Positions 60,881-64,000 of a stretch of 64,000 bases of DNA are shown here, one piece after another. A program made the translations under genes and the position numbers. The DNA is from Rhodobacteraceae bacterium LMO-JJ12. GTDB taxonomy: Bacteria > Pseudomonadota > Alphaproteobacteria > Rhodobacterales > Rhodobacteraceae. The stretch's first letter is position 1. Every line of letters begins with the position of its first letter. The notes beneath the pieces are model-generated. The model searched no databases. It saw nothing but the letters and a program-made list of their open reading frames with translations, and had not been told where the DNA came from. The stretch lies in contig JAKGBX010000001.1 of the NCBI GenBank assembly GCA_021555075.1, positions 1,612,001 through 1,676,000 on the forward strand, read 5' to 3'.

Positions 60881-62600
60881 TCCGATCGCCTTTCTTGACC
60901 TTTACCGCGCGGCTGTCGGCGGCGGGCAGCATTTTGCCCGGATCGCGGGTTACCACCACATCCAATACGGTGGGCCGCCCGGTTTCTGCCAGCGCCTGCT
61001 TTAACGCACCCGCCAGCGCATCTGGGGTTTGTACGCGCAGGCCAAGGCAGCCCATAGCGTCCGCGATTTTTGCGTAATCGGTTTCTGCCAAATCGCTGGA
61101 TTGGTAGGCATCTGCCCCGTACATCAGATGTTGCAGCGCTTTTACATAGCCGGAGGCGGCATTGTTGACGACGATGATTGTCGGTGACAGCCCCATGCGG
61201 CGGGCGGTTTCGATCTCGCCTAACACCATGTTGAACCCGCCATCTCCGGTCAGCGCCAGCACCGGACGGTCGGGGGCTGCCATGCAGGCACCGATCGCTC
61301 CCGGCAGGCCATAGCCGATTGAGGCAAAGCCGCGATCTGGCACAAACCCGCGCCCTGCCATCTTGCTGTCATAGAGCAACCCGCCCCAATGCGCGGCGAA
61401 TCCACCGTCTGCTATCAGGATTGCGTTGTCGGGCAGGTGTTGGTTCAATTCCCCCATCAGGCGGCCCATGGATACGGGTATTTCCTCGCTTTCCAGGCGT
61501 TCGCGGGCCATGTCGCGCCAGGCGTCCATTTTGGTGACGACATTGGCGCACCAGTCTTTGCGCGCGTTGGGTGCTTGGTGTTCTTTCAGTGCCGTGTTCA
61601 GATCACGCAACCCCTCGCGGGCATCGCCCCAGAGCGGCAGGGTGGGGGTATAGGTGCGCCCCATTTCCTCGGCCACGCAATCGAGATGGATCACCGTCTT
61701 GCCGGGGGCGGGGACGGTATAGCGTTTGGTGGCAATTTCGCCCAGTTTGCAGCCGACCACGAGCAAGCAATCGCTGGCGTCGATCAGATCGTTGGCAATG
61801 CGATCGTAGCGCCCGAACAGCCCCGCCGATAGCGGGCTGGTGCAGGCAATCGCGCCCTTGCCGCTCATTGTGTGGGCGACGGGGATCTGCGCCGTTTCGG
61901 CCAGTTTTGTCAGTTCGTCGGAGGCTTGAGAGATATGCACGCCGCCCCCCGCGAGGATCAGCGGGCGCTTGGCAGTGGCGAGCAATTCGGCGGCTTTGGC
62001 CAAGCTTTCTGCGTCGGGGCGACAGCGCAGGGCAGGAGCGGATTGATAGCGCGGATCACATTCGAAATCACCATCATTGAACCCGTGGGTGCCGTGGCAG
62101 ACATCTTCGGGCACGATCAGCACGACAGGACCGGGGCGGCCAGAGGTTGCGACCTGAAAGGCGCGCGCCAGAAGTTCCGGAATGCGATGGACCGCTTCGA
62201 CACGGATCACTTCCTTGGCGGCGGGGCGCAGGATTTCGGCCTGATGGGTTTCCTGCGTCATGTTCTTCCAGGAATGGTCCCGGTGGGTATCGCCGACGAT
62301 TGCGACGATGGGTGAGCCAGCGTTCAGCGCCTCGACCAGCCCGGTCACCAGGTTCGTGGCTCCCGGCCCCAGCGTCGCATCGACCAGTCCTACGCGACCA
62401 GACACTTTGGCATAGGCATCGGCGGCAAAGGTGCCGCAGCGCTCGTCGTTGATCAGGTGATGGTTCAGTCCAAGACGGCGCGCGGCATCATAGAACGGCA
62501 AGAGTTGAAACCCGCCCATGCCAAAGATTGGTCCGGCGTCATGGGCCAGAAGGGTTCGGGCCAGAGCTTCGCCGCCGGTCATTTCATTGGTGTCGGTCAT
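60873..62600 (-). CDS. Thiamine diphosphate-dependent enzyme, acetolactate synthase-like
   Basis: A 575-residue ThDP enzyme with the three-domain pyruvate oxidase/acetohydroxyacid synthase layout. The cofactor-activating Glu is in NDERCGTFAADAYAK and the ThDP/Mg motif is LTGDGGFNMVLGEIE...IIVVNNAAS. Substrate may be a 2-keto acid, but specificity residues cannot be judged. The frame opens at 62747, but the ATG at 62600 starts the typical N-terminus 7 bases after the DctM stop. It lies between a TRAP transporter and the two-repeat protein, so it probably degrades the transported acid. Confidence 0.91.
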   Translation of the reverse strand: MTDTNEMTGGEALARTLLAHDAGPIFGMGGFQLLPFYDAARRLGLNHHLINDERCGTFAADAYAKVSGRVGLVDATLGPGATNLVTGLVEALNAGSPIVAIVGDTHRDHSWKNMTQETHQAEILRPAAKEVIRVEAVHRIPELLARAFQVATSGRPGPVVLIVPEDVCHGTHGFNDGDFECDPRYQSAPALRCRPDAESLAKAAELLATAKRPLILAGGGVHISQASDELTKLAETAQIPVAHTMSGKGAIACTSPLSAGLFGRYDRIANDLIDASDCLLVVGCKLGEIATKRYTVPAPGKTVIHLDCVAEEMGRTYTPTLPLWGDAREGLRDLNTALKEHQAPNARKDWCANVVTKMDAWRDMARERLESEEIPVSMGRLMGELNQHLPDNAILIADGGFAAHWGGLLYDSKMAGRGFVPDRGFASIGYGLPGAIGACMAAPDRPVLALTGDGGFNMVLGEIETARRMGLSPTIIVVNNAASGYVKALQHLMYGADAYQSSDLAETDYAKIADAMGCLGLRVQTPDALAGALKQALAETGRPTVLDVVVTRDPGKMLPAADSRAVKVKKGDRIA

Positions 62601-62607
62601 GGGTGCC

Positions 62608-63909
62608 TCATGTGATGCGGTAGCCCAGCAGCCGTGGCAGCCAGAGGGCGATTTCGGGAAAGATGATGATAAGGGCCAACGCCACCGCCATTGCAAAGAG
62701 CAGCCAGCCGACCCAGCGGAATGTTGATTCCAGTGGTATATTGGCAATTTTGGCCGTCACCATCAGATTGACGGCGACGGGTGGGGTGAATTGGCCCATG
62801 GCGATATTGATCGCCATGACCACGCCGAACCAGACATAGGACCAGCCAAATGCGTCGACGATCGGGATCAGCAGCGGCAAGGTGATCAGATAGATCGACA
62901 CGCCGTCCAGCACCATACCGGCCAATAGCATGACGATCATTACCAGCAGCAGAATGACCCATTGGTTATCGCTGAATCCAAGGATCAACTCGGCGGTGGC
63001 GGAAAACGCGCCCATTGTCGATCCGGCCCAGGCGAAAAGCCCCGCCAGCGAGAGAATGATCATCAGCACGCCGGAGATACGAGCACTTTCGGCCAGCACG
63101 TTGTAGACATCGCGCCAACCCATCGTGCGATAGAGAACGGTGCCGACGAACAGCCCGTAGAACACTGCGACGACTGCGGTTTCGGTCGGGGTAAACAGGC
63201 CCGAACGCAAACCGCCAAGAATGATCACCGGCGCCATTAGGCCGGGTGCGGCGCGGCGCAGGCTGGGCCAGAACGGCGGGCGTTCGGGTTGTTCGTCGGC
63301 ACCAAAATCATATTTGCGCGACAGGAGCATCGTCGGCACCGCAATGGCGACACCCAGAAGAAGCCCCGGAATCATGCCCGCCGCAAACAGTGCGCGCAGG
63401 TCCATGCCTGGAATGATCACCGAATAGACGATCATCGCGATGGACGGCGGGATAAGGATCGCGGTGGAGGCACTTGCCGCGATGATAGAGGCGGTGAACG
63501 GTTTGGGGTATCCGGCCTTGACCATTGACGGCAACATGACAGTTGCGACGGCGGCAGCATCGGCCGGGCCGGAACCGGACATACCGCCCATTATCATGCA
63601 GACAAGGATTGCCACCAGTGCCAGACCGCCCCGGCGCGGCCCGATCAGCGCCTGCGCGAATTCAACAAGCCGTGCCGCCACGCCCGAGCGTTCGAACACT
63701 GCCCCGGTCAGGATGAACAGCGGGATCGCGATCAGTGGATATTTGGCGACGGCGGCATAGGTATTCGGCCCAATCATGCCCAGCGACACCAGATCCAAGC
63801 CGAGCCAGACCCCCACTGCGGCGGCCAACCCCAGTGCCACGGCAATCGGTGTCCCCAACAGCATCAGCACCACGAAGACCGTCAGCAGCATCACATTGGC
63901 AAGGATCAT
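62608..63909 (-). CDS. dctM: TRAP transporter large permease (DctM family)
   Basis: A 433-residue, about 12-helix translocator. Typical segments are MGGMSGSGPADAAAVATVMLPSM, PPSIAMIVYSVIIPGMD and the C-terminal FTPPVAVNLMVTAKIANIP. The ATG at 63909 overlaps the stop of the upstream small permease by 4 bases (ATGA), which decides the start. The binding-protein gene of the system must lie beyond the window. Confidence 0.93.
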   Translation of the reverse strand: MILANVMLLTVFVVLMLLGTPIAVALGLAAAVGVWLGLDLVSLGMIGPNTYAAVAKYPLIAIPLFILTGAVFERSGVAARLVEFAQALIGPRRGGLALVAILVCMIMGGMSGSGPADAAAVATVMLPSMVKAGYPKPFTASIIAASASTAILIPPSIAMIVYSVIIPGMDLRALFAAGMIPGLLLGVAIAVPTMLLSRKYDFGADEQPERPPFWPSLRRAAPGLMAPVIILGGLRSGLFTPTETAVVAVFYGLFVGTVLYRTMGWRDVYNVLAESARISGVLMIILSLAGLFAWAGSTMGAFSATAELILGFSDNQWVILLLVMIVMLLAGMVLDGVSIYLITLPLLIPIVDAFGWSYVWFGVVMAINIAMGQFTPPVAVNLMVTAKIANIPLESTFRWVGWLLFAMAVALALIIIFPEIALWLPRLLGYRIT

Positions 63910-64000
63910 AGGAGGCGACCTTGACGAAGATGCGCCCAGCCGCGCCCCAGCACGCGGCCGAGGATGGCGAGGCACAGGATGGGCAGCCAGATGGTATAGA
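63906..64000 (-). CDS. dctQ: TRAP transporter small permease (DctQ family), 3' end only
   Basis: The window ends inside this gene. The visible 30 codons read YTIWLPILCLAILGRVLGRG and then WAHLRQGRLL before TGA, a final hydrophobic helix and basic tail as in DctQ proteins. The stop overlaps the dctM start. Assignment rests mainly on position and the terminal helix. Confidence 0.7.
   Translation of the reverse strand, partial: YTIWLPILCLAILGRVLGRGWAHLRQGRLL

Overview
The window reads as chromosomal DNA of a Rhodobacterales (Roseobacter/Paracoccaceae-type) alphaproteobacterium. The evidence is high GC, a GapR/DUF2312 protein, a full CtrA-type site (TTAA-N7-TTAA), FnrL-type sites (TTGA-N6-TCAA), an SLC5-fused sensor kinase, several TRAP transporters and many acyl-CoA enzymes. 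No species is claimed. Coding density is high and most genes lie in short, tightly packed operons.

Layout. (1) 1-6.1 kb: a PAS-LuxR regulator, an acyl-CoA ligase with an overlapping 3-hydroxybutyrate-dehydrogenase-like SDR, a small protein behind a CtrA site, a small lipoprotein, and acetyl-CoA synthetase (acs). The acs leader carries two interlocking perfect inverted repeats. (2) 6.2-16.7 kb: a palindromic repeat element, a complete LivKHMGF-type ABC importer on the acs strand and, divergently, an ScfR/RamB-like regulator, a receiver-only response regulator, a small membrane protein and a CrbS/CbrA-like SLC5-histidine kinase. Together with acs this looks like a short-chain acid/acetate sensing and uptake locus. 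(3) 16.9-26.1 kb: housekeeping and mixed genes, including an orphan FliM-like protein, a persulfide dioxygenase/phosphatase-like pair, a DksA/TraR-like gene behind an FnrL-type site, a FadJ-like fusion with altered catalytic positions, GapR, an orphan ferric-type ABC permease and tRNA-Thr(UGU).

(4) 26.1-39.5 kb: after about 600 gene-free bases there is a catabolic block. It holds an Amacr/CaiB-type protein, MarR, a MaoC hydratase, an HSD17B4-type SDR, an acyl-CoA dehydrogenase, an acyl-CoA ligase, an HMG-CoA-synthase-like/DUF35 fusion whose nucleophilic Cys is Gln, an SCP2-type thiolase, a crotonase and a TRAP transporter. The two arms diverge around a perfect palindrome that is a likely MarR operator. 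This is a self-contained, peroxisome-like beta-oxidation module for an imported carboxylate. (5) 39.5-41.2 kb: debris consisting of the left end of an IS6-family element fused to a beheaded YHYH-domain gene, an unknown membrane protein and 330 bases without a convincing gene. (6) 41.2-48.2 kb: a P2-type ATPase, a CNNM/CorC protein, a CPA2 antiporter with an RCK domain and a small HTH protein, divergent from a tandem universal stress protein across an FnrL-type site. This is probably an oxygen-responsive ion-homeostasis set.

(7) 48.4-52.4 kb: acyl-CoA dehydrogenase, NDP-forming acyl-CoA ligase and CaiD-like crotonase in one operon. (8) 52.6-57.9 kb: a dedicated copper-import locus made of a DUF2946 protein, an OprC-like TonB-dependent receptor with the CxxxM...HxM signature, an ExbB with a His/Met-rich periplasmic extension, two ExbD proteins and a TonB. 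(9) 58.2-64.0 kb: a U32-family protein with a C-terminal Cys cluster, then on the minus strand a TRAP transporter (DctQ partial, DctM), a ThDP enzyme and an uncharacterised protein built of two repeats.

The most novel-looking items are the complete copper TonB system with a metal-binding ExbB, the Cys-to-Gln HMGCS/DUF35 fusion beside a thiolase, the interlocked repeats in the acs leader, and the two-repeat protein tied to a ThDP enzyme and a TRAP importer.
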